The translations under genes and the position numbers were made by a program. DNA of 64,000 nucleotides from Streptomyces rishiriensis (GTDB lineage: Bacteria > Actinomycetota > Actinomycetes > Streptomycetales > Streptomycetaceae): positions 4,278,001 to 4,342,000 of the forward strand of contig NZ_JAUSWV010000002.1 in assembly GCF_030815485.1 (NCBI RefSeq). Reading direction: 5' to 3'. Shown here one piece after another: positions 1-8,331 of the stretch. A model generated the notes under the pieces. That model was not told where the DNA came from, searched no databases, and saw only the letters and a program-made list of their open reading frames with translations. How positions within the stretch are numbered: position 1 is the first letter of the stretch; the number at the start of each line of letters is the position of its first letter.

Positions 1-179
1 ACGTTCTCGTCCGGAGCGTGCCCGTCGACCGAGGTCCGCGCCCCGTGCCACACAGCCCGTCCGTCCCGCACGACCGCGGCGACCAGCGACGGAGCCCGTC
101 CCTCGGCCTGGGCCACGGCGATCCGGTGCAGCAGCGCCCGCCGGGTGCCGGGAAGGAGCTCTTCCTGAGGTGTCGTCAT
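1..179 (-). CDS. Serine hydrolase (beta-lactamase/DD-peptidase-like), N-terminal fragment
   Basis: The first 59 codons of a leftward gene that runs off the left edge. The ATG at 179 begins MTTPQEELLPG, and a segment follows reading LVAAVVRDGRAVWHG. That pattern resembles the first beta strands of class C beta-lactamase / DD-peptidase-type serine hydrolases, just before the SxxK nucleophile motif. The nucleophile motif itself would lie outside the window, so the family call is inferred from this short stretch only. There is no signal peptide in the visible part, which argues for a cytoplasmic member. Confidence 0.45.
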   Translation of the reverse strand, partial: MTTPQEELLPGTRRALLHRIAVAQAEGRAPSLVAAVVRDGRAVWHGARTSVDGHAPDEN

Positions 180-473
180 GGTCCCAGTCCACCCGTCGGC
201 GCGGCCGGCGTCGAGCTCATTTCGCCCAGAGCACCTGTAGGATCTCGCCGCCGATGACATGTCGATCTTCCGTGACCTGCTGGTTCTCTGTTGTCTCATC
301 GCGATGTCACCCGAGATCGGTGCCAGATCGATGCCATCCCCTCGGCGGAACGATGAGTCTGCGGCTGAGCCACCGAGCACCAGGACTACATGCGAGCTCA
401 GATCGCGCACCGATGAGTTTCCCGCGCCGCGCCGGTCTGTGCGCGTGAGACCGACTCACGGAAGGCTGGCGCC
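180..473. other. Intergenic region between divergent genes
   Basis: About 290 bases separate the leftward hydrolase fragment and the rightward reductase gene. It must hold both promoters, but no convincing operator, hairpin or RNA gene was recognised in it. Confidence 0.5.
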
Positions 474-1037
474 ATGCGGAAATTGATCTACGGCATGAAC
501 CTGACCCTGGACGGCTACATCGCCGCACCCGGCGATGACATCGGCTGGAGCGTGCCGAGCGACGAGCTGTTCCAGTTCTGGTCCGACCAGTTGCAGGCGA
601 CCGACCTGTCGCTGTACGGGCGCAAGCTGTGGCAGACGATGAGCTCCTACTGGCCGACCGGCGACCAGCGGCCCGACGCCACCCCGGCGGAGACCGAGTT
701 CGCGCGCCGCTGGCGGGACATGTCGAAGGTGGTGTTCTCCTCGACGATCGACAAGGTCGACTGGAACACCCGCCTGGTCACCGGCGACGCGGTCGCCGAG
801 ATCACCCGGCTCAAGGCCGAGGACGGCGGCCCGATGGACATCGGCGGCGCGACGCTCGCCGGGGCGGCCATGCGGGCCGGGCTGATTGACGAGTACGTGC
901 TGGCCACCGCGCCGGTCGTGGTGGGCGGCGGCACGCCGTTCTTCACCGCGCTGGACAGCTGGGTGAACCTGAACCTGGTGGAGACGCGGACGCTTCCCTG
1001 CGGCGTGATCCTGACCAGGTACGAGACGAGGCGCTGA
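474..1037 (+). CDS. Dihydrofolate reductase family protein (RibD C-terminal-like)
   Basis: A 187-residue protein of the RibD C-terminal/dihydrofolate-reductase fold. It opens with MRKLIYGMNLTLDGYIA, the usual N-terminal signature, and has the conserved later segments LSLYGRKLW, DIGGATLAGAAM and VVVGGGTPFF that line an NADPH site. Members reduce pteridine- or pyrimidine-type substrates, but the true substrate of this stand-alone subfamily is generally unknown, so it should not be called folA or ribD. A GGAAGG ribosome site precedes the ATG. It converges with dnaB, from which it is separated by 75 bases. Confidence 0.85.
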   Translation: MRKLIYGMNLTLDGYIAAPGDDIGWSVPSDELFQFWSDQLQATDLSLYGRKLWQTMSSYWPTGDQRPDATPAETEFARRWRDMSKVVFSSTIDKVDWNTRLVTGDAVAEITRLKAEDGGPMDIGGATLAGAAMRAGLIDEYVLATAPVVVGGGTPFFTALDSWVNLNLVETRTLPCGVILTRYETRR

Positions 1038-1112
1038 GCGCCCGCCTCGCGACTCGACCGCCTGCAGGGCGAGAGGGGACCGTGCCGTCCGACACCCCGC
1101 AGGAGCACCGGA

Positions 1113-2591
1113 TCAGGTCTGCGCCATGTCCACGAAGCGGGAGTAGTGGCCCTGGAAGGCGACGGTGATCGTGGCCGTCGGGCCGTTACGGTGCTTGCCC
1201 ACGATGATGTCCGCCTCGCCCGCGCGCGGGGACTCCTTCTCGTAGGCGTCCTCGCGGTGCAGCAGGATCACCATGTCGGCGTCCTGCTCGATGGAGCCGG
1301 ACTCACGCAGGTCGGACACCATCGGCTTCTTGTCCGTGCGCTGTTCGGGACCACGGTTGAGCTGCGAAAGCGCGATCACCGGGACCTCCAGCTCCTTGGC
1401 CAGCAGCTTGAGGTTACGGGACATGTCCGAGACCTCCTGCTGACGGCTTTCGGAGCGCTTGGAACCACCGGCCTGCATCAGCTGGAGATAGTCGATGATC
1501 ACGAGCTTGATGTCGTTGCGCTGCTTCAGTCGGCGGCACTTGGCCCGGATCTCCATCATCGACAGGTTCGGGGAGTCGTCGATGTACAGGGGCGCGGACG
1601 AGACCTCGGGCATCCGGCGCGCCAGACGGGTCCAGTCCTCGTCCGTCATGGTGCCGGAGCGCATGTGGTGCAGGGCGACGCGGGCTTCGGCGGACAGCAG
1701 ACGCATCGCGATCTCGTTGCGCCCCATTTCGAGAGAGAAGATGACGCTGGGCAGGTTGTGTTTGATCGACGCCGCGCGCGCGAAGTCCAGCGCGAGCGTC
1801 GACTTGCCCATGGCGGGACGGGCCGCGATGACGATCATCTGGCCCGGGTGCAGACCGTTGGTCAGCGAGTCGAGGTCGGTGAACCCGGTGGGCACACCCG
1901 TCATCTCGCCGCTGCGCGAACCGATCGCCTCGATCTCGTCGAGGGCGCCCTCCATGATGTCGCCGAGCGGGAGGTAGTCCTCGCTGGTGCGTTGCTCGGT
2001 GACCGCGTAGATCTCGGCCTGGGCGCGGTTGACGATCTCGTCGACGTCGTCTTCGCCCGCGTATCCCATCTGCGTGATGCGGGTGCCGGCCTCGACCAGG
2101 CGGCGCAGCACGGCGCGTTCATGGACGATCTCGGCGTAGTACTCGGCGTTGGCGGCTGTAGGCACCGTCTGGACGAGGGTGTGCAGATAGGACGCCCCGC
2201 CTACCTTGTTGATCTCGCCGCGCTTGGTGAGCTCGGCGGCGATCGTGATGGGGTCGGCCGGCTCGCCCTTGGCATAGACGTCCAGGACCGCCTGGAAGAT
2301 CTTCTCGTGCGCGGGCTTGTAGAAGTCATGGCCCTTGAGGACCTCGACCACGTCGGCGATGGCGTCCTTGGACAGCAGCATGCCACCGAGAACGGACTGC
2401 TCGGCGTCGAGATCCTGCGGCGGTACCCGCTCGAAGGCGGTGCCACCGCCTTCCCACTCGCCGCTGTCCCGGCCGCGATCGTGCTGCTCGTCCCGACCGC
2501 GCCCCCCTTCACCGCGCCGCCGGGCAGGAGGCAGACGATCACTGGGCCCGCTGTCGGCCCACGGGTCGTCCAAGGGCTCGGAAATGCTCAC
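1113..2591 (-). CDS. dnaB: Replicative DNA helicase DnaB
   Basis: 492 residues, the normal length for streptomycete DnaB. This hexameric 5'-3' helicase unwinds the fork and recruits primase. The N-terminal DnaB domain (around residues 45-150, starting ERVPPQDLDAEQSVLGGML) is followed by a RecA-like domain with Walker A ARPAMGKST near residue 250, Walker B LVIIDYLQLM and the SQLNRGPEQR motif; no intein is present. The GTG at 2591 was chosen because GGAGGAGG lies just upstream and the first 30 residues after it form the low-complexity leader usual in this genus; upstream in-frame codons read through non-conserved sequence. The promoter region carries a cluster of DnaA-box-like sites. Confidence 0.95.
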   Translation of the reverse strand: MSISEPLDDPWADSGPSDRLPPARRRGEGGRGRDEQHDRGRDSGEWEGGGTAFERVPPQDLDAEQSVLGGMLLSKDAIADVVEVLKGHDFYKPAHEKIFQAVLDVYAKGEPADPITIAAELTKRGEINKVGGASYLHTLVQTVPTAANAEYYAEIVHERAVLRRLVEAGTRITQMGYAGEDDVDEIVNRAQAEIYAVTEQRTSEDYLPLGDIMEGALDEIEAIGSRSGEMTGVPTGFTDLDSLTNGLHPGQMIVIAARPAMGKSTLALDFARAASIKHNLPSVIFSLEMGRNEIAMRLLSAEARVALHHMRSGTMTDEDWTRLARRMPEVSSAPLYIDDSPNLSMMEIRAKCRRLKQRNDIKLVIIDYLQLMQAGGSKRSESRQQEVSDMSRNLKLLAKELEVPVIALSQLNRGPEQRTDKKPMVSDLRESGSIEQDADMVILLHREDAYEKESPRAGEADIIVGKHRNGPTATITVAFQGHYSRFVDMAQT

Positions 2592-3050
2592 CCGAGCGAC
2601 CTCCTCCCGTCCGCCGAGCGGACCTCGCCATGCCTTCTTTCTACGGCACGGCACTGACAATTGAGAGCGCCAACTCCGTTTGTGCCGCGTCGGTTTTACG
2701 AGGGTTTTCTCGGCCGACGGACGGAGCGGGCGCCGGACCACGGTAGGCCCGTCTGCACCGTCAGCCAATCTGGTTATCCACAGGCCATGTGGACGACGGC
2801 CCCGATGCTGTGGAGAACTCCGCAAAACCTGTGCACGACTCGGTGGACAGCCCTGTGAACAAGCCCTCGACTTTTCTTGCGAAGCGTCCCTGACCTGCCC
2901 TTTCCCCATCCACCGGCTGTGCAGAAGAAAAAGTTGCCCGGTCGGACCAAGATCTCTTCGAACGGCGCCCGACAGGAGACGCAACACACGGAGAGGTAAT
3001 GGTCAGATAGCCACTGGACCTCTTACCTGTGGACGATTAGATTGGTGGTC
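2592..3050. promoter_or_regulatory. Divergent dnaB/MATE control region with DnaA-box cluster
   Basis: A 459-base gap between the divergent dnaB and MATE genes. It contains the consensus DnaA box TTATCCACA at 2774-2782 and near-matches in the opposite orientation at 2788-2796, 2809-2817, 2830-2838, 2842-2850 and 2854-2862 (TGTGGACGA, TGTGGAGAA, TGTGCACGA, GGTGGACAG, TGTGAACAA). The clustering of six boxes within 90 bases is visible in the sequence. DnaA control of dnaB, or DnaA titration here, is inference. Confidence 0.55.
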
Positions 3051-4388
3051 ATGACACAGGCTCCCGCGCCCTCCGTGGCCGTCCGACGGCAGCACGATCG
3101 AGAGATCGTCGCACTGGCCGTCCCGGCCTTCGGCGCGCTCGTCGCCGAGCCGCTGTTCGTCATGGCCGACAGCGCGATCGTCGGCCACCTCGGCACCGCC
3201 CAACTTGCCGGACTCGGCATCGCCTCCGCTCTTCTTACGACAGCGGTCAGCATCTTCGTCTTCCTCGCCTACGCCACCACCGCCGCCGTAGCGCGCCGCG
3301 TGGGCGCCGGTGACCTGCCGGCAGCCATCCGCCAGGGCATGGACGGCATCTGGCTGGCGCTACTGCTCGGCGCCGCCGTGATCGCCGCCACCCTGCCCAC
3401 CGCCCCGGCACTCGTGGAACTCTTCGGCGCCTCGGACACCGCCGCCCCCTACGCCACCACCTATCTGCGCATCTCGGCGCTCGGGATCCCGGCCATGCTC
3501 GTGGTACTGGCCGCGACCGGTGTCCTGCGTGGACTGCAGGACACAAAGACACCGCTCTACGTGGCCGGCGCGGGTTTCGTCGCCAACGCCGCTTTGAACG
3601 TCGTCCTCGTCTACGGCGTGGGCCTCGGGATCGCCGGCTCTGCCTGGGGCACCGTGATCGCCCAATGGGGCATGGCCGTGGTCTACCTGGCCGTGGTGGT
3701 CCGCGGCGCCCGGCGCCATGGCGCGTCTCTGCGCCCGGACGCCGCCGGCATCAAAGCCTCCGCCCAGGCCGGGGTTCCCCTGCTGGTCCGCACGCTTTCG
3801 CTGCGAGCCATCCTGATGATCGCCACCGCTGTGGCCGCCCGTCTCGGGGACGACGACATCGCGGCGCACCAGATCGCTCTGGGGTTGTGGAGCCTGCTGG
3901 CCTTCGCCCTCGACGCCATCGCCATAGCCGGGCAGGCCATCATCGGACGGTATCTCGGTGCCGACGACGCTCAGGGCGCCCGTGGCGTCTGCCGCCGCAT
4001 GGTTCAGTGGGGCGTCGCCGTGGGTGTCGTGCTCGGCCTGCTGGTCGTGATCGCCCGACCACTGTTCCTGCCCCTGTTCACCAGTGACCCTGCGGTGAAG
4101 GAGGCCGCGCTGCCTGCTCTTCTCGTGGTAGCGCTCTCCCAGCCCATCTGCGGCATCGTCTTCGTTCTGGACGGTGTACTGATGGGCGCAGGAGACGGCA
4201 CCTATCTCGCCTGGGCGATGGTTCTCACCCTGGCTGTCTTCGCTCCGGTGGCCCTGCTGGTGCCGGTTCTCGGCGGCGGTCTCACCGCGGTGTGGGGAGC
4301 GATGACGCTGATGATGGCAGTCCGGATGCTGACCCTCTGGCTGCGTGCCCGCTCCGGTCGCTGGATCATCACCGGCGCTACGCGCTGA
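3051..4388 (+). CDS. MATE family multidrug/sodium efflux transporter
   Basis: A 445-residue integral membrane protein with about 12 hydrophobic helices and the DinF-type MATE N-terminus (REIVALAVPAFGALVAEPLFVMADSAIVGHLG). Such proteins export cationic drugs or metabolites using a Na+ or H+ gradient; the substrate here cannot be read from sequence. The ATG at 3051 is preferred over TTG 3042 and GTG 3045, which lie three and two codons upstream. It is transcribed away from dnaB and followed within a few bases by two parS sites and then the rplI terminator. Confidence 0.88.
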   Translation: MTQAPAPSVAVRRQHDREIVALAVPAFGALVAEPLFVMADSAIVGHLGTAQLAGLGIASALLTTAVSIFVFLAYATTAAVARRVGAGDLPAAIRQGMDGIWLALLLGAAVIAATLPTAPALVELFGASDTAAPYATTYLRISALGIPAMLVVLAATGVLRGLQDTKTPLYVAGAGFVANAALNVVLVYGVGLGIAGSAWGTVIAQWGMAVVYLAVVVRGARRHGASLRPDAAGIKASAQAGVPLLVRTLSLRAILMIATAVAARLGDDDIAAHQIALGLWSLLAFALDAIAIAGQAIIGRYLGADDAQGARGVCRRMVQWGVAVGVVLGLLVVIARPLFLPLFTSDPAVKEAALPALLVVALSQPICGIVFVLDGVLMGAGDGTYLAWAMVLTLAVFAPVALLVPVLGGGLTAVWGAMTLMMAVRMLTLWLRARSGRWIITGATR

Positions 4389-4390
4389 CC

Positions 4391-4404
4391 GTTTCACGTG
4401 AAAC
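4391..4404. other. parS: parS centromere site
   Basis: Perfect GTTTCACGTGAAAC, the palindrome bound by ParB. It begins three bases after the MATE stop codon and forms a pair with the site at 4443. Confidence 0.95.
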
Positions 4405-4442
4405 CGGCGGTCGCGTGAAACGGCCGACCGTGCAGGACCGGC

Positions 4443-4456
4443 GTTTCACGTGAAAC
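4443..4456. other. parS: parS centromere site
   Basis: Perfect GTTTCACGTGAAAC, 52 bases from the previous copy. A degenerate half site (GCGTGAAAC) lies between the two. Confidence 0.95.
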
Positions 4457-4464
4457 AAGCAAGC

Positions 4465-4500
4465 GGAAGGGGCCGCACCCCGCGGGGTGCGGCCCCTTCC
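4465..4500. terminator. Bidirectional terminator between MATE gene and rplI
   Basis: A perfect 36-base GC-rich palindrome (arms GGAAGGGGCCGCACCCCG) between convergent genes, directly after the rplI 3' end at 4526. It can stop transcription from both sides. Confidence 0.85.
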
Positions 4501-4525
4501 CAGCTCTTCGAGCCAAGTGCGGCGA

Positions 4526-4972
4526 TCAGGCCGCGACTACCTCGATGTTGACCTTGGCGGCAACCTCGGGGTGCAGACGCACGGATGTCACGTGGGCGCC
4601 CAGGGTCTTGATCGCCGAGCCGAGCTCGATGCGGCGCTTGTCGACCTCGGGGCCACCGGCAGCCTTGATCGCCGAAGCGATGTCGGCCGGGGTGACGGAA
4701 CCGAAGAGACGACCGGCGTCGCCAGAGCGCACGGCCAGACGGACCTTCACGCCTTCGAGCTGGGCCTTCACGGAGTTGGCCTGCTCGATGGTCTGGATCT
4801 CGTGGATCTTGCGAGCGCGACGGATCTGCTCGACGTCCTTCTCGCCACCCTTGGTCCAGCGGATAGCGAAATTCCGCGGGATCAGGTAGTTGCGAGCGTA
4901 ACCGTCCTTGACGTCGACGACGTCACCGGCAGCACCGAGGCCAGAGACCTCGTGGGTGAGGATGATCTTCAT
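4526..4972 (-). CDS. rplI: 50S ribosomal protein L9
   Basis: 148 residues, the normal length. The N-terminal signature MKIILTHEVSGLGAAGDVVDVKDGYARNYLIP is followed by the long connecting helix and the C-terminal domain ending in KVNIEVVA. L9 binds 23S rRNA near the L1 stalk and helps maintain reading frame. It is the last gene of the rpsF-ssb-rpsR-rplI operon, 18 bases after rpsR, and ends at a strong hairpin. Confidence 0.97.
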   Translation of the reverse strand: MKIILTHEVSGLGAAGDVVDVKDGYARNYLIPRNFAIRWTKGGEKDVEQIRRARKIHEIQTIEQANSVKAQLEGVKVRLAVRSGDAGRLFGSVTPADIASAIKAAGGPEVDKRRIELGSAIKTLGAHVTSVRLHPEVAAKVNIEVVAA

Positions 4973-4990
4973 TTGTCGGTCACCCTTCCC

Positions 4991-5227
4991 TTATCGCGCC
5001 TGGGCGGTGTACGGCAGCAGCGCCATCTCACGGCTGTTCTTGACGGCCGTGGCGACGTCACGCTGGTGCTGCGTGCAGTTGCCGGTCACGCGGCGGGCAC
5101 GGATCTTGCCGCGGTCGGAAATGAACTTCCGCAGCATGTTCGTGTCCTTGTAGTCCACGTACGTGACCTTGTCCTTGCAAAAAGCGCAGACCTTCTTCTT
5201 AGGCTTGCGCACAGGCGGCTTCGCCAT
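4991..5227 (-). CDS. rpsR: 30S ribosomal protein S18
   Basis: 78 residues with the cysteine-containing N-terminal segment KKKVCAFCKDK, which places it in the zinc-ribbon (C+) type, and the conserved rRNA-binding part ISDRGKIRARRVTGNCTQHQR. S18 pairs with S6 on the small-subunit platform. Streptomycetes often carry a second zinc-independent S18 elsewhere; this is the housekeeping copy beside ssb. The ATG follows GGAGAAACACC. Confidence 0.96.
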   Translation of the reverse strand: MAKPPVRKPKKKVCAFCKDKVTYVDYKDTNMLRKFISDRGKIRARRVTGNCTQHQRDVATAVKNSREMALLPYTAQAR

Positions 5228-5309
5228 GGTGTTTCTCCTGTGTGATCAAGAAGTTGGGATACAACCCACCCTCGACCCGGACGTGCCCGGAGACCCGGGC
5301 CCGAACGGC

Positions 5310-5927
5310 CTAGAAGGGGGGTTCGTCCGAGTAGCCGCCGCCGGAGCCACCGCTGGCGGCGCCGCCGGAGTTTCCACCCCAGCCACCGGCACCGCCGCCG
5401 GCGCCCTGGTTGCCAGCGGCAGGAGCGCCGGTGGCCCACGGGTCGTCAGCGGGAGCGCTGCCGCCCTGCTGGCCGGCGCCGGAGTTTCCACCCCAGCCGC
5501 CGCCCTGCTGGCCGCCACCGCCACCGCCGCCGTAACCACCCTGGCCGCCCTGGCCACCGCGGCCGGAGGCCTTGGTGACCTTGGCCGTGGCACTGCGCAG
5601 GCTGGCGCCGACTTCCTCGACGTCCAGTTCGTAGACCGTGCGCTTGACGCCCTCACGGTCCTCGTAGGACCGCTGCTTCAGCCGGCCCTGCACGATGACG
5701 CGCATGCCTCGCTGGAGCGACTCCGCGACGTTCTCCGCCGCCTGACGCCAGACCGAGCAGGTCAGGAACAGGCTCTCGCCGTCCTTCCACTCGTTCGTCT
5801 GGCGGTCGAAGGTGCGGGGAGTGGACGCGACACGGAACTTCGCGACCGCCGCACCGGAGGGGGTGAAGCGCAGCTCGGGGTCGTCGACAAGATTGCCGAC
5901 GACCGTGATGACGGTCTCGCCTGCCAT
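5310..5927 (-). CDS. ssb: Single-stranded DNA-binding protein SSB
   Basis: 205 residues. The OB fold fills about residues 1-110 (MAGETVITVVGNLVDDPELRFTPSG to the VYELDVEEVG strand). It is followed by a glycine/glutamine-rich disordered linker and the terminal acidic tip YSDEPPF that docks partner proteins. It coats single-stranded DNA at forks and repair sites. It lies between rpsF and rpsR in the classic operon, which couples replication and translation genes. The linker is encoded by highly repetitive GGN codons. Confidence 0.96.
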   Translation of the reverse strand: MAGETVITVVGNLVDDPELRFTPSGAAVAKFRVASTPRTFDRQTNEWKDGESLFLTCSVWRQAAENVAESLQRGMRVIVQGRLKQRSYEDREGVKRTVYELDVEEVGASLRSATAKVTKASGRGGQGGQGGYGGGGGGGQQGGGWGGNSGAGQQGGSAPADDPWATGAPAAGNQGAGGGAGGWGGNSGGAASGGSGGGYSDEPPF

Positions 5928-6005
5928 GGGGGAACCTCTCGGCGGGTTTGCTGCTGGCTGCTAGTGCTGCTACTCAGAATCCCGAGATCAGCTGAGCGGG
6001 AGAGC

Positions 6006-6296
6006 TCAGTGGGTCTCGGGACGGAGGACCTTGGTCCGGAGGACCGACTCGTTCAGGTTCATCTGGCGGTCGAGCTCCTTGACGACCGCAGGCTCGGCCT
6101 GCAGGTCGATGACCGAGTAGATGCCCTCGGGCTTCTTCTTGATCTCGTACGAGAGACGACGGCGGCCCCAGGTGTCGACCTTCTCCACCTTTCCGTTGCC
6201 CTCACGGACGACGGAGAGAAAGTTCTCGATCAGCGGGGAGACAGCGCGCTCCTCGAGATCGGGGTCGAGGATGACCATCACTTCGTAGTGACGCAT
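6006..6296 (-). CDS. rpsF: 30S ribosomal protein S6
   Basis: 96 residues starting [17 protein letters not shown], with the ferredoxin-like fold signature [27 protein letters not shown]. The ATG at 6296 has GGAGGTGGG just upstream; longer in-frame readings add non-conserved sequence. S6 binds S18 on the 30S platform. First gene of the operon rpsF-ssb-rpsR-rplI. Confidence 0.97.
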
Positions 6297-6582
6297 GTGG
6301 AACCCACCTCCTTTGGACTCAGCGGCCACGGTCGATCCGTGGCAGGAGGGTTGTGATGCGTACGCAACGGTATCGGCCGCCACTGACAATCGGGGTTCGG
6401 CTTACGCCTTCCCCGCTCTCAGCTGGGCGGACTCCCTGGCAATGCCTGGGCAGACACCGGTGCAGACGGTACAGACTACCTGCACACACGCTTCCGGTTG
6501 AAATCCGGCGTGGATGACCGTCAGTCTGTACACGTCGGGTGTGTATGGCGCTACGATGCGCCGCTTCCGCAGGAGGTGCCCC

Positions 6583-6894
6583 ATGGCACAGGCATTGCGA
6601 CCCAATACCGCCGGATCTCTCTTCGCCACCGACGGCAGAGCCCATCCCATCCAGGACGTCCTGCTGGCAGTGACTCTGGTGCTCGGCGTGACGGCGTTCA
6701 TCACGTCGTTCTTCCACAGCCTTCATCTGCTCAGCTCCTGGGCCGGCCTGGTGGGGATCATGACCGGCGCGTACGGACAGTGGATCTCCGAGACCACCCG
6801 TGAGCGCTTCGGTCTGATCCTGGGTCTCGGTGCCGCGGCCTTCGGCTTCTTCATCGGAATGGCCCACGGCGGTCTCTTCGGCGGAGTCTGGTGA
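6583..6894 (+). CDS. Small four-helix membrane protein, hypothetical
   Basis: 103 residues beginning MAQALRPNTAG after a near-perfect AGGAGGTG ribosome site. Hydrophobic stretches around residues 25-45, 50-67 and 78-100 (VLLAVTLVLGVTAFITSFF, LLSSWAGLVGIMTGAYG, FGLILGLGAAAFGFFIGMAHGG) indicate three or four membrane helices. No enzymatic motif is visible. It is a conserved type of actinobacterial small membrane protein of unknown role. It is the divergent partner of rpsF and is separated from femX by a hairpin. Confidence 0.75.
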   Translation: MAQALRPNTAGSLFATDGRAHPIQDVLLAVTLVLGVTAFITSFFHSLHLLSSWAGLVGIMTGAYGQWISETTRERFGLILGLGAAAFGFFIGMAHGGLFGGVW

Positions 6895-6934
6895 CGTGAC
6901 CGGCGCCGGTGCCCGCACCACGCACACCGCCGCG

Positions 6935-6973
6935 CCGGACATCGCGTAGGACACCGGACATCGCGTAGGACAC
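6935..6973. repeat. Two tandem 19-base repeats
   Basis: CCGGACATCGCGTAGGACA occurs twice in direct succession in the gap after the small membrane protein gene. No function is apparent; it looks like a slippage duplication. Confidence 0.7.
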
Positions 6974-6991
6974 CTACGAATCAGGACGGAA

Positions 6992-7018
6992 CGCCCCGGC
7001 CGCACGCGGGCCGGGGCG
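6992..7018 (+). terminator. Hairpin terminator before femX
   Basis: Inverted repeat CGCCCCGGCC / GGCCGGGGCG with a 7-base loop, placed 100 bases after the small membrane protein gene and 108 before femX. Confidence 0.65.
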
Positions 7019-7125
7019 CAGGTTCCGTACGCCCAGTCGGGCTGGTCGCGAGGCGCAGTAGGCTTCGGCGCGAGAGCCGGAGCCCCTGTACCCATGGGGA
7101 CACACCAGCCCGAGGAGCGCCCCGA

Positions 7126-8247
7126 ATGAGCCTGACCCTGAGGACGATCAGCCGCGAGCAGCATCTGGCATACATCCAGAGCCTGCCGTCGGCGAGCCAC
7201 ATGCAGGTTCCGGCCTGGGCCGACGTGAAGGCCGAGTGGCGTTCGGAGAACCTCGGTTGGTTCGACGAGCGCACCGGTGAACTGGTCGGCGTGGGCCTCG
7301 TCCTCTACCGCCAGCTGCCCAAGATCAAGCGCTACCTGGCCTACCTTCCCGAGGGCCCGGTCATCAACTGGTACGCGCCGAACCTGGCCGACTGGCTGGA
7401 ACCGATGCTCGCGCACCTCAAGCAGCAGGGCGCCTTCTCGGTGAAGATGGGCCCGCCGGTGATCATCCGTCGCTGGGAGGCCACCTCCATCAAGGCGGGC
7501 ATCCAGAGCCCGGACGTGAAGCGACTGCGCGACATCGAGGCCGACTTCATCGAGCCGCGCGCCTTCGAGGTGGCGGACAAACTGCGCCGCATGGGCTGGC
7601 AGCAGGGCGAGGACGGCGGCGCCGGCTTCGGCGACGTCCAGCCGCGCTACGTCTACCAGGTGCCGCTGGCGAACCGTTCCCTTGAAGAGGTCCACAAGAA
7701 CTTCAACCAGCTGTGGCGCCGCAACATCAAAAAGGCCGAGAAGGCCGGCGTCGAGGTCGTCCAGGGCGGTTACCACGACCTCGAGGAGTGGCAGCGGCTG
7801 TACGAGATCACGGCCGTACGGGACCACTTCCGGCCCCGCCCGCTCTCCTACTTCCAGCGCATGTGGTCGGCCCTCAACACCGAGGACCCCAACCGCATGC
7901 GGCTGTACTTCGCCCGTCACAACGGCGTGAACCTCGCGGCGGCGACGATGCTGATCGTCGGCGGCCACGTCTGGTACTCCTACGGCGCGTCGGACAACAT
8001 CGGCCGTGAGTTCCGGCCCTCGAACGCGATGCAGTGGCGGATGCTGCGCGACGCCTACGCGCTCGGCGGGACCGTCTACGACCTGCGCGGCATCTCCGAC
8101 TCGCTGGACGAGACCGACCACCTCTTCGGCCTGATCCAGTTCAAGGTCGGCACCGGCGGACAGGCCGCGGAGTACCTCGGCGAGTGGGACTTCCCGCTGA
8201 ACAAGCTGCTCCACAAGGCCCTCGACATCTACATGTCGCGCCGCTGA
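7126..8247 (+). CDS. femX: FemX-type aminoacyltransferase (peptidoglycan bridge)
   Basis: 373 residues of the FemABX family, a tandem GNAT-like fold. These enzymes use aminoacyl-tRNA to add the first amino acid to the lipid II stem peptide; in Streptomyces the bridge is a single glycine, so a Gly-adding FemX function is expected from the family. Visible features are the helical-arm region PNLADWLEPMLAHLKQQG, the segment NFNQLWRRNIKKAEKAGVEV and the C-terminal YDLRGISDSLDETDHLFGLIQFKVGTGG. It is cytoplasmic. A GGAGCG ribosome site precedes the ATG. It probably forms an operon with the racemase-like gene 84 bases downstream. Confidence 0.88.
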   Translation: MSLTLRTISREQHLAYIQSLPSASHMQVPAWADVKAEWRSENLGWFDERTGELVGVGLVLYRQLPKIKRYLAYLPEGPVINWYAPNLADWLEPMLAHLKQQGAFSVKMGPPVIIRRWEATSIKAGIQSPDVKRLRDIEADFIEPRAFEVADKLRRMGWQQGEDGGAGFGDVQPRYVYQVPLANRSLEEVHKNFNQLWRRNIKKAEKAGVEVVQGGYHDLEEWQRLYEITAVRDHFRPRPLSYFQRMWSALNTEDPNRMRLYFARHNGVNLAAATMLIVGGHVWYSYGASDNIGREFRPSNAMQWRMLRDAYALGGTVYDLRGISDSLDETDHLFGLIQFKVGTGGQAAEYLGEWDFPLNKLLHKALDIYMSRR

Positions 8248-8331
8248 CGTCACGTTCAGTGATTCCATACCTCTGACACCTCTGACGCGTTTCCCCACAC
8301 CGCAGCCACGAGAAAGGTCCCAGGTCCGGCC

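Noticed and set aside
1146..2657. 503-codon plus-strand open frame over dnaB
   Set aside because: Shadow of dnaB in a GC-rich genome.
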